This document shows positions 55,049 to 63,321 of a stretch of DNA of 64,000 nt, one piece after another. A program made the translations under genes and the position numbers. Origin of the DNA: Phycisphaerales bacterium (GTDB taxonomy: Bacteria; Planctomycetota; Phycisphaerae; Phycisphaerales; UBA1924); contig JALSHH010000023.1 in assembly GCA_026982335.1 (NCBI GenBank), forward strand, positions 1-64,000, in the 5' to 3' direction. Every line of letters starts with the position of its first letter. Position 1 is the first letter of the stretch. A model generated the notes under the pieces. It had not been told where the DNA came from and searched no databases. It saw only the letters and a list, made by a program, of their open reading frames with translations.

Positions 55049-56101
55049 TTGTCGATTCGCGTCGCCATTGATGTCATGGGAGGCGATCATGCACCCAACG
55101 CCATTCTCGATGGGTGTGTCGAGGGGTTATCTCATCTCGACGAATCTGACACCCTTGTACTCGTCGGCCCCAAAGACCTGATTGGCAAATACCTCAGTGA
55201 CAAACAGGTTGATGATCCCCGAATCGAAATTGCGCACGCCACGCAAGTCATCCCAATGGGCGCTTCGCCAACCGTTGCAGTTCGTCAGTACAGCGATTCA
55301 ACCATCGTCAAGATGGCCAAGCTTGGATCGAAGAAGGCACAAGTCCAATGTGATGCGGTGATCTCCGCAGGCAACACCGGCGCGTGTGTTGCTGCCGGAC
55401 AGATGCACATGAAACGACTCCGAGGCGTCCACCGGCCCGGAATCGCTGTCACTTTCCCATCGTTCCATGGCCCGGTCGTCCTGTGCGACGCCGGTGCCAA
55501 TCCTGAACCACGCGCAACGCACCTTTGGCAGTACGCCATCATGGCCGATGTCTATGCCAGAAGAGTGCTCGGCGAAGAATCCCCCCGCGTCGGGCTCCTC
55601 AACATCGGTTCCGAAGAGAGCAAAGGCTCAGGACTCGCTAGGGGAACCGCCGAATTGCTCAAAAAAACCCCGGACATCAACTATATCGGATACATCGAAG
55701 GGCGCGATATTTTCTCGGGTGTCGCCGATGTCATCGTCACCGATGGATTCGTGGGCAACACCGTGCTCAAAATGGCAGAAGGGTTTGCCAAGAGCATCTT
55801 CCAAGCGATCGCTCAAGAAATCTTTGAGTACGACCCCAAACTCGCTACCGAGTTCGAGCCCATCGTCAAGTCCATCTACAAGAAAAACGACTACCACGAG
55901 CACGGCGGAGCCCCGCTGCTGGGCGTCAACGGCGTCATGATGATCGCCCACGGCACCTCTGAAGCACGCACCATTAAATCCGCCATCAAAAATACGATTG
56001 AATATGTTCGCGGTCATGTCAATGACGAGATTGCCGAACGCTTAGAGCAGCTTGTTGAAATCGAACAACACGCTACCCAACAAAGTGAATCCGCATCATG
56101 A
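55049..56101 (+). CDS. plsX: Phosphate acyltransferase PlsX
   Basis: A 350-residue enzyme that makes acyl-phosphate from acyl-ACP for phospholipid synthesis. IRVAIDVMGGDHAP is the family start, then SAGNTGACVAAG, GLLNIGSEESKG, FSGVADVIVTDGFVGNTVLK, and GAPLLGVNG. The start is TTG at 55049, decided by GGAGG six bases upstream and by family alignment; the frame continues upstream through rpmF in another reading but that part is not protein-like. It is followed by fabH with a 4-base overlap (ATGA). Confidence 0.95.
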   Translation: MSIRVAIDVMGGDHAPNAILDGCVEGLSHLDESDTLVLVGPKDLIGKYLSDKQVDDPRIEIAHATQVIPMGASPTVAVRQYSDSTIVKMAKLGSKKAQVQCDAVISAGNTGACVAAGQMHMKRLRGVHRPGIAVTFPSFHGPVVLCDAGANPEPRATHLWQYAIMADVYARRVLGEESPRVGLLNIGSEESKGSGLARGTAELLKKTPDINYIGYIEGRDIFSGVADVIVTDGFVGNTVLKMAEGFAKSIFQAIAQEIFEYDPKLATEFEPIVKSIYKKNDYHEHGGAPLLGVNGVMMIAHGTSEARTIKSAIKNTIEYVRGHVNDEIAERLEQLVEIEQHATQQSESAS

Positions 56102-57111
56102 GCGACACCAACGGCCCTATCGGCGTTGAAATCATTGGCTCGGGGTGTTGTCTTCCCGATTACAGACTCACCAACACCGACCTCGAACAGTGCATGGAAA
56201 CCTCCAGCGAGTGGATCGTCCAACGCACCGGCATCAACGAACGACGACGCGCCGATATCAAAAACGGCGAACGCACCTCGACCATCTCCATCAAGGCCAT
56301 CAACGCCGCGTTGGCCAATGCCAAGATCGAAGCGAGCGAGCTTGATTTGCTGCTCGTCGCGACCATGACCCCCGATTCGCCGACCCCTTCGATCGGGTGC
56401 ATTGTGGCCAATCAAATCGGCGCTGGGCATATCGGAGCGATGGATATCAACGCCGCCTGTTCAGGGTTTGTCTTCACACTCTCGATGGCCGATGCGATGA
56501 TCAAATCAGGCGCATACAAAACCATCGGCGTCATCGGGGCCGACACCATCACCCGATTCATTGATTACTCAACCGCCGGGCGAGGTGCAGCAATCCTTTT
56601 TGGTGATGGCGCAGGCGCCATGATCCTGCGCCGAACGGAAAACGCATCCAAAGGCATGATCGCCCATCGGATGCACGCTGATGGTAAAGGTGGCAAACAC
56701 CTCTTCATCCCCAGCTCGCATCTGGATTTTCCAGAAGGTGTCGCATATGACGAGTCGCTGTGCAACACGGTCCAAATGAACGGCAAAGCGGTCTTCAAGT
56801 TTGCAGTCAATAAGTTCCAACAGGTCATTGCAGACACACTCGACGATGCCGGGCTCTGTGCCGATCAAATCGATCACTTTGTCTGCCACCAGGCCAACTC
56901 GCGTATTCTTGAATCCGCCCGCGAACGCTTTGGTATTCCCCAAGAAAAGCTGCTTGTCAATATCGACATCTATGGCAACACCGTCGCCGGTTCGGTCCCT
57001 TTGGTCTTTGCCGAGTTGGTCGAGTCGAATAAGATCAATCCCGGTGATATAGTCATGTTCCTCGCCTTTGGCGCGGGGCTGACTTGGGGTTCGTCGCTTT
57101 GGCAACTCTAA
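56098..57111 (+). CDS. fabH: 3-oxoacyl-ACP synthase III (FabH)
   Basis: A 337-residue initiating condensing enzyme that joins acetyl-CoA (or a branched starter) with malonyl-ACP. The catalytic triad is visible: Cys121 in DINAACSGFVFTL, His in FVCHQANSRI, Asn in DIYGNTVAGSVP. Overlaps plsX by 4 bases. fabD starts 34 bases downstream. Which starter acyl-CoA it uses cannot be predicted reliably. Confidence 0.96.
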   Translation: MSDTNGPIGVEIIGSGCCLPDYRLTNTDLEQCMETSSEWIVQRTGINERRRADIKNGERTSTISIKAINAALANAKIEASELDLLLVATMTPDSPTPSIGCIVANQIGAGHIGAMDINAACSGFVFTLSMADAMIKSGAYKTIGVIGADTITRFIDYSTAGRGAAILFGDGAGAMILRRTENASKGMIAHRMHADGKGGKHLFIPSSHLDFPEGVAYDESLCNTVQMNGKAVFKFAVNKFQQVIADTLDDAGLCADQIDHFVCHQANSRILESARERFGIPQEKLLVNIDIYGNTVAGSVPLVFAELVESNKINPGDIVMFLAFGAGLTWGSSLWQL

Positions 57112-57145
57112 GGAACATTCATTATCTTGTCGGGGGAGTAGACCA

Positions 57146-58096
57146 ATGAGTACCATTATTCTTTGCCCAGGCCAGGGCGCACAAACTGTTTCGATGGGCA
57201 AACTCTGGAGCGAGACCTCCGAAGCTGCCCGCGCGATCTTTGAGCAGGCAAACGACATTCTTGGCGATTCGCTCGGCACTCCACTCTCAAGCCTGTGTTT
57301 CGAGGGGCCCGCCGAATCACTCAACCGCACCGATATCTCCCAACCGGCAATCTACGCCGCATCGGTTGCCTGCTTTGCCGGATGGCTCGATTCCGAAAAC
57401 ATCACGAAAAAAGAACTCAACATCGTTGCAACGGCAGGCTTATCATTGGGCGAGTACACCGCCCTGCACTTGGCCGATGCGTTTTCCTTCGCCGACGGGC
57501 TCAAGCTCGTTGCCCTGCGAGGCAAAGCGATGCAAGAGGCAGCCCAAACGGCAGATTCGTCGATGGTCGCCCTCATCGGAGCCGATGAAGAGAAGGCCAA
57601 CGCCGTATGTGATCAAGCCCGCGAGAACGATATTCTTGTTGCCGCCAACTTCAACGCACCGGGTCAGGTGGTGATTTCTGGGTCGGCCGCTGCCTGCGAT
57701 CGGGCCCAGAACATCGCTTCTGAGATGGGCATACGCGCAACGCGGCTGAGTGTGGCTGGTGCATTTCACTCCCCGTTCATGAACTCCGCTGCGGATCAAC
57801 TCGCCGAGGCGCTCGCGGCGACCCAGATCAACACCCCAAACTGCACCGTGATGTCCAATGTCACCGCCAAGCCTCACGAGTCCGACCCCGACGAGATTCG
57901 CATGCGCCTCGTCGACCAACTCACCTCCCCTGTCCGGTGGGCAGCCTGCTGCGAGCATCTCATCGCCAACCATTCAGATCATGCCGACACCCAGTTCCAC
58001 GAACTCGCCCCGGGCAAAACGCTCGGCGGCATGATGCGCCGCATCAATCGAGAAACCAAGGTCCAAGGGCACAACGAACCCGCAACCGTTTCCTGA
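57146..58096 (+). CDS. fabD: Malonyl-CoA:ACP transacylase FabD
   Basis: A 316-residue acyltransferase that loads malonate onto ACP. It starts with IILCPGQGAQTVSMG. The nucleophile Ser100 lies in GLSLGEYTAL and the His208 in GAFHSPFM. The GGGGGAG preceding the ATG is a good ribosome-binding site. An AGAT microsatellite follows between it and fabG. Confidence 0.95.
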   Translation: MSTIILCPGQGAQTVSMGKLWSETSEAARAIFEQANDILGDSLGTPLSSLCFEGPAESLNRTDISQPAIYAASVACFAGWLDSENITKKELNIVATAGLSLGEYTALHLADAFSFADGLKLVALRGKAMQEAAQTADSSMVALIGADEEKANAVCDQARENDILVAANFNAPGQVVISGSAAACDRAQNIASEMGIRATRLSVAGAFHSPFMNSAADQLAEALAATQINTPNCTVMSNVTAKPHESDPDEIRMRLVDQLTSPVRWAACCEHLIANHSDHADTQFHELAPGKTLGGMMRRINRETKVQGHNEPATVS

Positions 58097-58113
58097 AACG
58101 AATTGCAGCTTAC

Positions 58114-58176
<63 letters not shown>

Positions 58177-58188
58177 AACGAGCACCAC

Positions 58189-58929
58189 ATGACCGATCAA
58201 CGCGTCGCCATCGTCACCGGAGCATCCCGAGGCATCGGACGAGCCATCGCCACCCGTCTGGCAGCCGACGGGCGTCATGTCGTGTGTGTCTCTCGCTCGC
58301 AGGGCCCGCTCGATGAACTCGTCAGTCAGATTCAAGCAACTGGTGGGTCGGCCAGTGCCCAGACTTGCGATATCGCCGACTTCACCGCTGTCGCCGAGAT
58401 GGTCGAAGGCGTCGCCAAAGAGTTCGGACGACTCGACATCCTCGTCAACAACGCCGGCATCACCAAAGACAACCTGATCCTGCGTATGTCCGACGAAGAA
58501 TGGGACGATGTAATCAATACGAACCTCAAATCTGTTTTCGTCGCCTGCCGGGCCGCCGCACGCCCGATGATGCGGGGCAAGTTCGGACGCATCTGCAACA
58601 TCGCCTCGACCTCGGGTTTGGTGGGCAACTCCGGACAGGCGAACTACGCGGCGGCTAAATCTGGCTTGACCGGGTTCACCAAAACCATCGCCCGCGAGTT
58701 GGGCAAGAAGAACATCACCGCCAACTGCGTCGCGCCCGGATTCATCGAGACCGACATGACCAAAGACCTCCCCGCAGCCGTCACCGAGCACATCAAGGGC
58801 ATGATTTCAACGCGGGAGTTGGGCAAACCCGAGGACATCGCGACAGCGGTCGCGTATGTGACAAGCGACGAATCACGGTTTATGACCGGGCAGACCATCG
58901 CGATCGATGGTGGCATGACGATGTGCTAA
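58189..58929 (+). CDS. fabG: 3-oxoacyl-ACP reductase FabG
   Basis: A 246-residue short-chain dehydrogenase/reductase that reduces 3-oxoacyl-ACP with NADPH. It has the cofactor loop GASRGIGRA (about 11-19), NNAG, the catalytic Ser in NIASTSG, Tyr and Lys in ANYAAAKSG, and the FabG-typical ends GFIETDMT and GQTIAIDGGMTMC. Upstream is the AGAT repeat, leaving only a weak purine stretch (GAAACGAG) as ribosome-binding site. Its stop overlaps the stop of the convergent DUF1569-like gene. Confidence 0.95.
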   Translation: MTDQRVAIVTGASRGIGRAIATRLAADGRHVVCVSRSQGPLDELVSQIQATGGSASAQTCDIADFTAVAEMVEGVAKEFGRLDILVNNAGITKDNLILRMSDEEWDDVINTNLKSVFVACRAAARPMMRGKFGRICNIASTSGLVGNSGQANYAAAKSGLTGFTKTIARELGKKNITANCVAPGFIETDMTKDLPAAVTEHIKGMISTRELGKPEDIATAVAYVTSDESRFMTGQTIAIDGGMTMC

Positions 58930-59432
58930 GCTCCATCTAGACGGCCATAATCAAAAAAACCAAAATGCAATCGGCAGTGGTTGAGGTGCATCAAAATCCA
59001 CAACTCATGGGTCATCTTGCCCATCACTGGGCTCTCTTGGAGCATCTTTTCGCCAGCATCGATCCGAGCAAGCTGCGCACGCATCAATGCAAGCCCTTCT
59101 TCGACGCTGACCTCATTGCTCGGCAACACCGCAGCGGCCTTCTTGGGAAGTTTGATCCCCGGCTTCATCTGCCCCTTTGGGTTTCTGATCATCGGTTTGA
59201 ACACCAATCTCCCGAATACCCGAATAGGCCAAGGTGCTTTGACATCGAAACCGTCGAAGGCGCAGGTCATGATTTTGGCGCAGTGCTCAAGATTCTGCCC
59301 CACACTCCACCTCCCTGCGGCGCTCAGTGTCCCGACAGTGTGGGCAGCTTCGATGGTATCAAGCTCGGTTTTGAGATCATCGATCGAAAAAATTTCTTTG
59401 GGTCTCCACGCCCCCTTATGTGCTTGCTTCAC
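58926..59432 (-). CDS. DUF1569-like (DinB-fold) protein
   Basis: A 168-residue protein resembling DUF1569, a family with a DinB-type four-helix bundle. Landmarks are TLSAAGRWSVGQNLEHCAKIM near the N-terminus and GKMTHELWILMHLNHCRLHFGFFDY at the C-terminus, with histidines that could bind metal. The start is taken as GTG 59432 because GGAAGGA lies about 7 bases upstream; the open frame continues further but the added part overlaps the VOC gene on the other strand. Function unknown. Confidence 0.7.
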   Translation of the reverse strand: MKQAHKGAWRPKEIFSIDDLKTELDTIEAAHTVGTLSAAGRWSVGQNLEHCAKIMTCAFDGFDVKAPWPIRVFGRLVFKPMIRNPKGQMKPGIKLPKKAAAVLPSNEVSVEEGLALMRAQLARIDAGEKMLQESPVMGKMTHELWILMHLNHCRLHFGFFDYGRLDGA

Positions 59433-59510
59433 AGATATTCCTTCCTGAACACCCTCTTGTGGGGATGATTTTAGTCCGCATCGAACAATCTTGCTGACTA
59501 TTGTGCAGGC

Positions 59511-59913
59511 ATGAAACCCGAATCGATCCTCGAAACGATCCTCTATGCCAACAGCCTCGAAGAGGCAGCCTGGTTTTACCATGAAGTTTTGGGACTCGAC
59601 ATGCCTCGAGATCGAAGCGAGCTCGCCGTCTTGTTTCGTGTTGACGACAACCATGTCCTGCTTGTATTCGATCCCAAGAAGTCTGATCAGCCCGGACGCC
59701 CTGTGCCCTCGCATGGAGCACGCGGGCCCGGGCATATTGCCCTACGAATCCGCCCTCAGGACTATCAAAGCTGGATTGAACAGTTTGTCCAAACACGGAA
59801 TCCCCATCGAACAAGAGCAAGTGTGGAACCGGATCGACCCGGGAAAATCCATTTATATACGCGATCCATCGGGCAACTCGGTTGAACTGATCACAGCGGA
59901 CATTTGGAAATAG
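59511..59913 (+). pseudogene. VOC (glyoxalase/bleomycin-resistance type) protein with a frameshift
   Basis: Frame 1 from ATG 59511 gives the N-terminal VOC half: SILETILYANSLEEAAWFYHEVLGLD and GPGHIALRIRPQDYQSWIEQ. The C-terminal half, LSKHGIPIEQEQVW and IYIRDPSGNSVELI, lies in the +1 frame and ends at 59913. Deleting one T from the TTT at 59784-59786 joins them as EQLSKHGIP and gives a normal 133-residue VOC protein. As it stands frame 1 ends prematurely at 59885 in unrelated sequence. It could be a recent mutation or a sequence error. VOC members bind a metal and act on small molecules; the substrate cannot be predicted. Confidence 0.72.
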
Positions 59914-60015
59914 GGCACAGAAATCGTGCTCGGGAATAAACCTAAAAATTATTTCTTTCTGAATTCAAAGTTTTTATATCTATTCTCCTCCAGATATGCC
60001 AGACTGTATGAAGGA

Positions 60016-60072
60016 CAGCTGGGACGAACACGGGCGCGAGAGGGATCGTCCGTCCGTCCCCGCTGTTTTTTT
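60016..60072 (+). terminator. Probable terminator after the VOC gene
   Basis: Stem CAGC-T-GGGACG / CGTCCC-C-GCTG (60016-60026, 60055-60065) with one internal mismatch and a large, itself structured loop, followed by seven T (60066-60072). The loop contains direct repeats CGTC CGTC CGTC. Confidence 0.55.
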
Positions 60073-60114
60073 GGTATCTGGATCAATGGATCTCTAGGCT
60101 CCTAGACTTGGCGT

Positions 60115-60942
60115 ATGACACGCACACTCCAGAACATCGGTACGGGCTTACTCCTTTTTACGACACTGGGCATGCTCGCGTCATGTTCAGAATCAAACTC
60201 CGATGTCGGCGTCGCCACACCCGAGTTCGAAGCCGACACGAGCTATCTCGACGAACTCACCCAGAATCAATCTGGCAAGGTTGAGCCAATCAAGACCACC
60301 CCGGTCGAAACACCCGATTCCGTGGTCGAAGCTGTCCCCGAAAAGCAATACAAAGACGAAGAACGCCAGTGGATCAGAGAAAACGACTCCAAATCACTGC
60401 TCGGGCGTGCGCGCGATCGGGCCAAAGGTCTCGGCGAACAAACCCAAGGTTCGACTGAGCCTGAAAACGGACTTGCAATCACCGCATTCGATGAAGAGTA
60501 TGCCCAGGCAGCCGGGTTTGCATGGGACATGCCTGAAGACTGGCGCATGGCGGTGCCGGGGACGGGTCGGTTCGCCGAGATGTATATCCAGCATCGGCTC
60601 GGCAATGCCTCGGTCTCCTTTACCAAAGAAACCGATTCCATCTCGAACATCAAACGCCGACTCGAATCGACCATCACCAGCACCTACTCAAGCCGAACCA
60701 GCGCCACGGTCACCAAGAAAACCGTGATGGACTTCCCCGTCACCGTCTTCGATCTCGAAGGCACCTACATCGACCCGGGTGCCAAAGGCACATCCAATGG
60801 CTCGCCTTTCTACGCCATCCACGCGGCTGTCATCGAGCTGCCCACCACCAAAGTCCTCATCAAACTCTGGGGGCCCGCCGACACGGTCAATCAGAACACA
60901 GGCAAGTTCGATGCAATGATCGAGAAGATGTATGAACGCTGA
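60115..60942 (+). CDS. Predicted lipoprotein of unknown function
   Basis: A 275-residue protein with a signal peptide and lipobox LASC (Cys24). A polar, Glu/Lys-rich linker (about 25-120) leads to a C-terminal domain (about 130-275) that starts with AWDMPEDWRMAVPGTGRFAEMYI and has beta-rich stretches (TVFDLEGTYIDPG, AIHAAVIELPTTKVLIKLWGP). I do not recognise a family by name; the MPEDW-W pattern recalls domains of planctomycete exported proteins. It overlaps the methyltransferase gene by 11 bases. Confidence 0.65.
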   Translation: MTRTLQNIGTGLLLFTTLGMLASCSESNSDVGVATPEFEADTSYLDELTQNQSGKVEPIKTTPVETPDSVVEAVPEKQYKDEERQWIRENDSKSLLGRARDRAKGLGEQTQGSTEPENGLAITAFDEEYAQAAGFAWDMPEDWRMAVPGTGRFAEMYIQHRLGNASVSFTKETDSISNIKRRLESTITSTYSSRTSATVTKKTVMDFPVTVFDLEGTYIDPGAKGTSNGSPFYAIHAAVIELPTTKVLIKLWGPADTVNQNTGKFDAMIEKMYER

Positions 60943-61888
60943 TTCCCAAGATACGGACAAGACAACCCCTTGCCCGATCTGCACCACACCATCCCAAGCA
61001 ATCGGCCCGATTATCCATCATCACCCACCTACAGTAGCCGGGGTCGAAATCGACTTGGGCGATACGGTGTTCACTATGCGCCGATGCCCCAACTGTGCTC
61101 TGCAATACAAAGACCCGCCGATTCCAGTCGAGGCCCTCGTTGCATGCTACACCAAAGCATCGAGTGATCACTGGGAACATGACCCATCGCCTCGCAAACG
61201 CCGATTCGATGATCTTGCCCGGTGCATCACCACCAACGCCTCAGGCAAGCGAATCCTTGATGTCGGATGCGCCAATGGGGCTTTGCTGCACTATCTCCAT
61301 CAAACCCTCCATCAAACCGATCCAAAATGGGAATACTTTGGACTCGAACCAGGCCAGGCCGCTGCTCAGACCGCCACCGATCGAGGCGTCACCATCTTGG
61401 GCGCACTCTTCGACGATCTCGATCCAAACAATCCCGAACACCAGTTCGATGTCATCCTCGCGATTGATGTGCTCGAACACCTCGTCGATCCCAAGGCGTT
61501 CATGCAACAGGCAGCCAGACACCTCGCACTCAATGGCATCTTCGTCGCCCTCACCGGCGACACCGACGCATGGGGATGGAAACTCCAAGGCTCACGCTAC
61601 TGGTACTGCAACCTGCCCGAGCATCTGGTGTTCTATCGTAAGCCAACCATCGAACACCTCGCCAAGCAACTTGATCTTGAACTGATCGACTACCAACGCA
61701 TCAGCCATATGCGATCCAAACCATCGCGAATCATCCGCGACTTGGTGCGCAACATGATCTGGGGCATCTGCTGGCGAGCGAGAGGCTTTGGGATTCCGCC
61801 ATTGCGTCGCTCACTCGATACCAATCCACCTCCGGGGTGGTTACCCCACCGAGATCACATGCTCTTTGTGCTTCGATCGCCACACTAA
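60932..61888 (+). CDS. Class I SAM-dependent methyltransferase with zinc ribbon
   Basis: A 318-residue protein. The N-terminal 60 residues have CPICTT and MRRCPNCALQYKDPP, a CxxC...CxxC zinc ribbon. The SAM domain has RILDVGCANGALL (motif I), YFGLEPGQAAA, and FDVILAIDVLEHLVDP. This layout is typical of methyltransferase-type-12 proteins found in sugar or lipid modification loci. It overlaps the lipoprotein gene by 11 bases. A GT2 glycosyltransferase gene converges at its end, which would fit a surface glycan role (inference). Confidence 0.82.
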   Translation: MNADSQDTDKTTPCPICTTPSQAIGPIIHHHPPTVAGVEIDLGDTVFTMRRCPNCALQYKDPPIPVEALVACYTKASSDHWEHDPSPRKRRFDDLARCITTNASGKRILDVGCANGALLHYLHQTLHQTDPKWEYFGLEPGQAAAQTATDRGVTILGALFDDLDPNNPEHQFDVILAIDVLEHLVDPKAFMQQAARHLALNGIFVALTGDTDAWGWKLQGSRYWYCNLPEHLVFYRKPTIEHLAKQLDLELIDYQRISHMRSKPSRIIRDLVRNMIWGICWRARGFGIPPLRRSLDTNPPPGWLPHRDHMLFVLRSPH

Positions 61889-61889
61889 A

Positions 61890-62732
61890 TCACGGGCGCA
61901 AACATGCGGTCGCATCGGGAAAGGCTTCGCGGAGATTCTTGCCTTCCAACTCGGCGGTATCGTTCTTGGCCCCGCTGCTTCGCCCGGTGTAGGCTTGGGT
62001 TGCGTAGTAGGCGATGCGTCCGATCTGGTGGCGGATCGGTCTTTTGCGAAACTGGGGATAGCGCTGATCGAGTAGCGCCCGCTCGATGGCATAGGCCTCG
62101 CTCCACGACTCGCCCTTGGCATCTTCATGGACTCGATGCACGCCGATGTAGCGCTTCATGCGCACACACTTGGTCGTTGGGATCAGGCGATACCACAGAT
62201 CGGTATCCATCGTACATTGTAAATCCAAATCAAGACCGCCAACCTGGTTGAACAACTCGCGCCGAAAGAAAGTGCTCGGCTGGTGCGTCCGCAAATACCC
62301 ATGCCGAACCCACCACCTGCCCGGCCCGGCCCGTCGATCGCATCGGAGAATATTCGACTCGGCATCGACAATCACCGTGTTGCCTTCAACCAATCCAATC
62401 TCTTCATCGGCAGCGAATCGTTCACGGACGGCATAAATCGCGCCCGGCAAAATCGCATCGTCGGAGTTGATCCAGTTAATGACTTCACCGGTGCATCGTT
62501 CGAATCCGGCCGCAATGGCTTTGGATTGGCCGCCGTCGGGTTTCGATTGCCAGTCGTCGATTTCTGATGCGTATTTTTCGATGATTTCAACCGAGCCATC
62601 GGTTGAGCCCCCATCGAGGATGATGAACTCATGGAGTTGGTCTCGTTGATCGAGGATGCTGAGAATAGCCTCTTCCAAGAACGGCGCTTGGTTGAAGCTG
62701 GGCATCACGATGGAGACCGTTGGTTTGGGCAT
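61890..62732 (-). CDS. Family 2 glycosyltransferase
   Basis: A 280-residue GT-A enzyme. It begins VSIVMPSFNQAPFLEEAILSILDQ, has FIILDGGSTDGSVEII, and the metal-binding DxD-like motif in INSDDAILPGA. A C-terminal helical part lacks membrane helices, so the enzyme is soluble or peripheral. It probably adds a sugar to a lipid-linked or protein-linked glycan. It converges with the methyltransferase gene (1 base between stops). The 25 bp inverted repeat lies upstream of its start. Confidence 0.88.
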   Translation of the reverse strand: MPKPTVSIVMPSFNQAPFLEEAILSILDQRDQLHEFIILDGGSTDGSVEIIEKYASEIDDWQSKPDGGQSKAIAAGFERCTGEVINWINSDDAILPGAIYAVRERFAADEEIGLVEGNTVIVDAESNILRCDRRAGPGRWWVRHGYLRTHQPSTFFRRELFNQVGGLDLDLQCTMDTDLWYRLIPTTKCVRMKRYIGVHRVHEDAKGESWSEAYAIERALLDQRYPQFRKRPIRHQIGRIAYYATQAYTGRSSGAKNDTAELEGKNLREAFPDATACLRP

Positions 62733-62748
62733 TGGTGTATATTCAGGT

Positions 62749-62814
62749 AGAACGGGCTTCCAACCCGTTTCTTTGGGAACCCTCAGATCAAGAAACGGGC
62801 TGGAAGCCCGTTCT
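62749..62814. repeat. 25 bp inverted repeat between fkp and GT2 genes
   Basis: Arms 62749-62773 and 62790-62814 (AGAACGGGCTTCCAACCCGT... and its complement) with one mismatch and a 16-base loop. Each arm itself contains a palindrome around CTTCCA. It follows the FKBP stop and may end its transcript, but there is no T-run. Confidence 0.9.
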
Positions 62815-62825
62815 GCCAGAAGTCG

Positions 62826-63155
62826 TTAGCTCACGCCCAGGAGGTCGATCTCGAAGATCAAGTCGGCCTTGGGTGGGATCGCCCCGCCCGCACCGGCTTC
62901 ACCATAGGCTTTCATGTAGGGGATGGTCAGTTTGCGTTTGCCTCCGACCTTCATGCCAGGGATACCTTCTTGCCATCCTTGGATGAGGTTATTGAGAGGG
63001 AAGTTGATGGGGTCGCCGCCGTGGGACGAGTCGAAGACGGTGCCGTCCATGAGTTGCCCCTTGTAGTGGACATTGACGGTCGCACCCGGGAGGCATTCTT
63101 CCCCTTCGCCAATGGTGAGGTCTTCGATGATGATTTCAGTGATTGGTTCGCTCAT
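62826..63155 (-). CDS. FKBP-type peptidyl-prolyl isomerase
   Basis: A 109-residue single FKBP domain that speeds cis-trans isomerisation of proline bonds. It shows [42 protein letters not shown], and the final [17 protein letters not shown]-rich loop ([11 protein letters not shown]) replaces the usual flap sequence. ATG 63155 with AAAGGAA upstream is the start; the open frame further upstream runs into the repeat element. No signal peptide, so cytoplasmic. Confidence 0.93.
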   Translation of the reverse strand: MSEPITEIIIEDLTIGEGEECLPGATVNVHYKGQLMDGTVFDSSHGGDPINFPLNNLIQGWQEGIPGMKVGGKRKLTIPYMKAYGEAGAGGAIPPKADLIFEIDLLGVS

Positions 63156-63230
63156 TGGGAATTCCTTTCGGGGGAGGGGGGGGGATTGGAGGATATGGTA
63201 GCCAGGGAGGTTAGATTTGTCTGAATCCCA

Positions 63231-63310
63231 ACGAGCCGCGACCGTGAAGGAGCGGTCTTTTGTGCATCGTGTTGGCAAGAAAAGATCGCTCCTTCACGGT
63301 CGCGGCTCGT
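63231..63310. repeat. 31 bp inverted repeat, copy B of a dispersed family
   Basis: Arms 63231-63261 (ACGAGCCGCGACCGTGAAGG...) and 63280-63310 (reverse complement, one mismatch) with an 18-base loop. It sits between the recQ stop and the fkp start, both on the minus strand. Copy A with the same core lies at 26851-26930. Confidence 0.93.
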
Positions 63311-63321
63311 CAGAAACTGAA

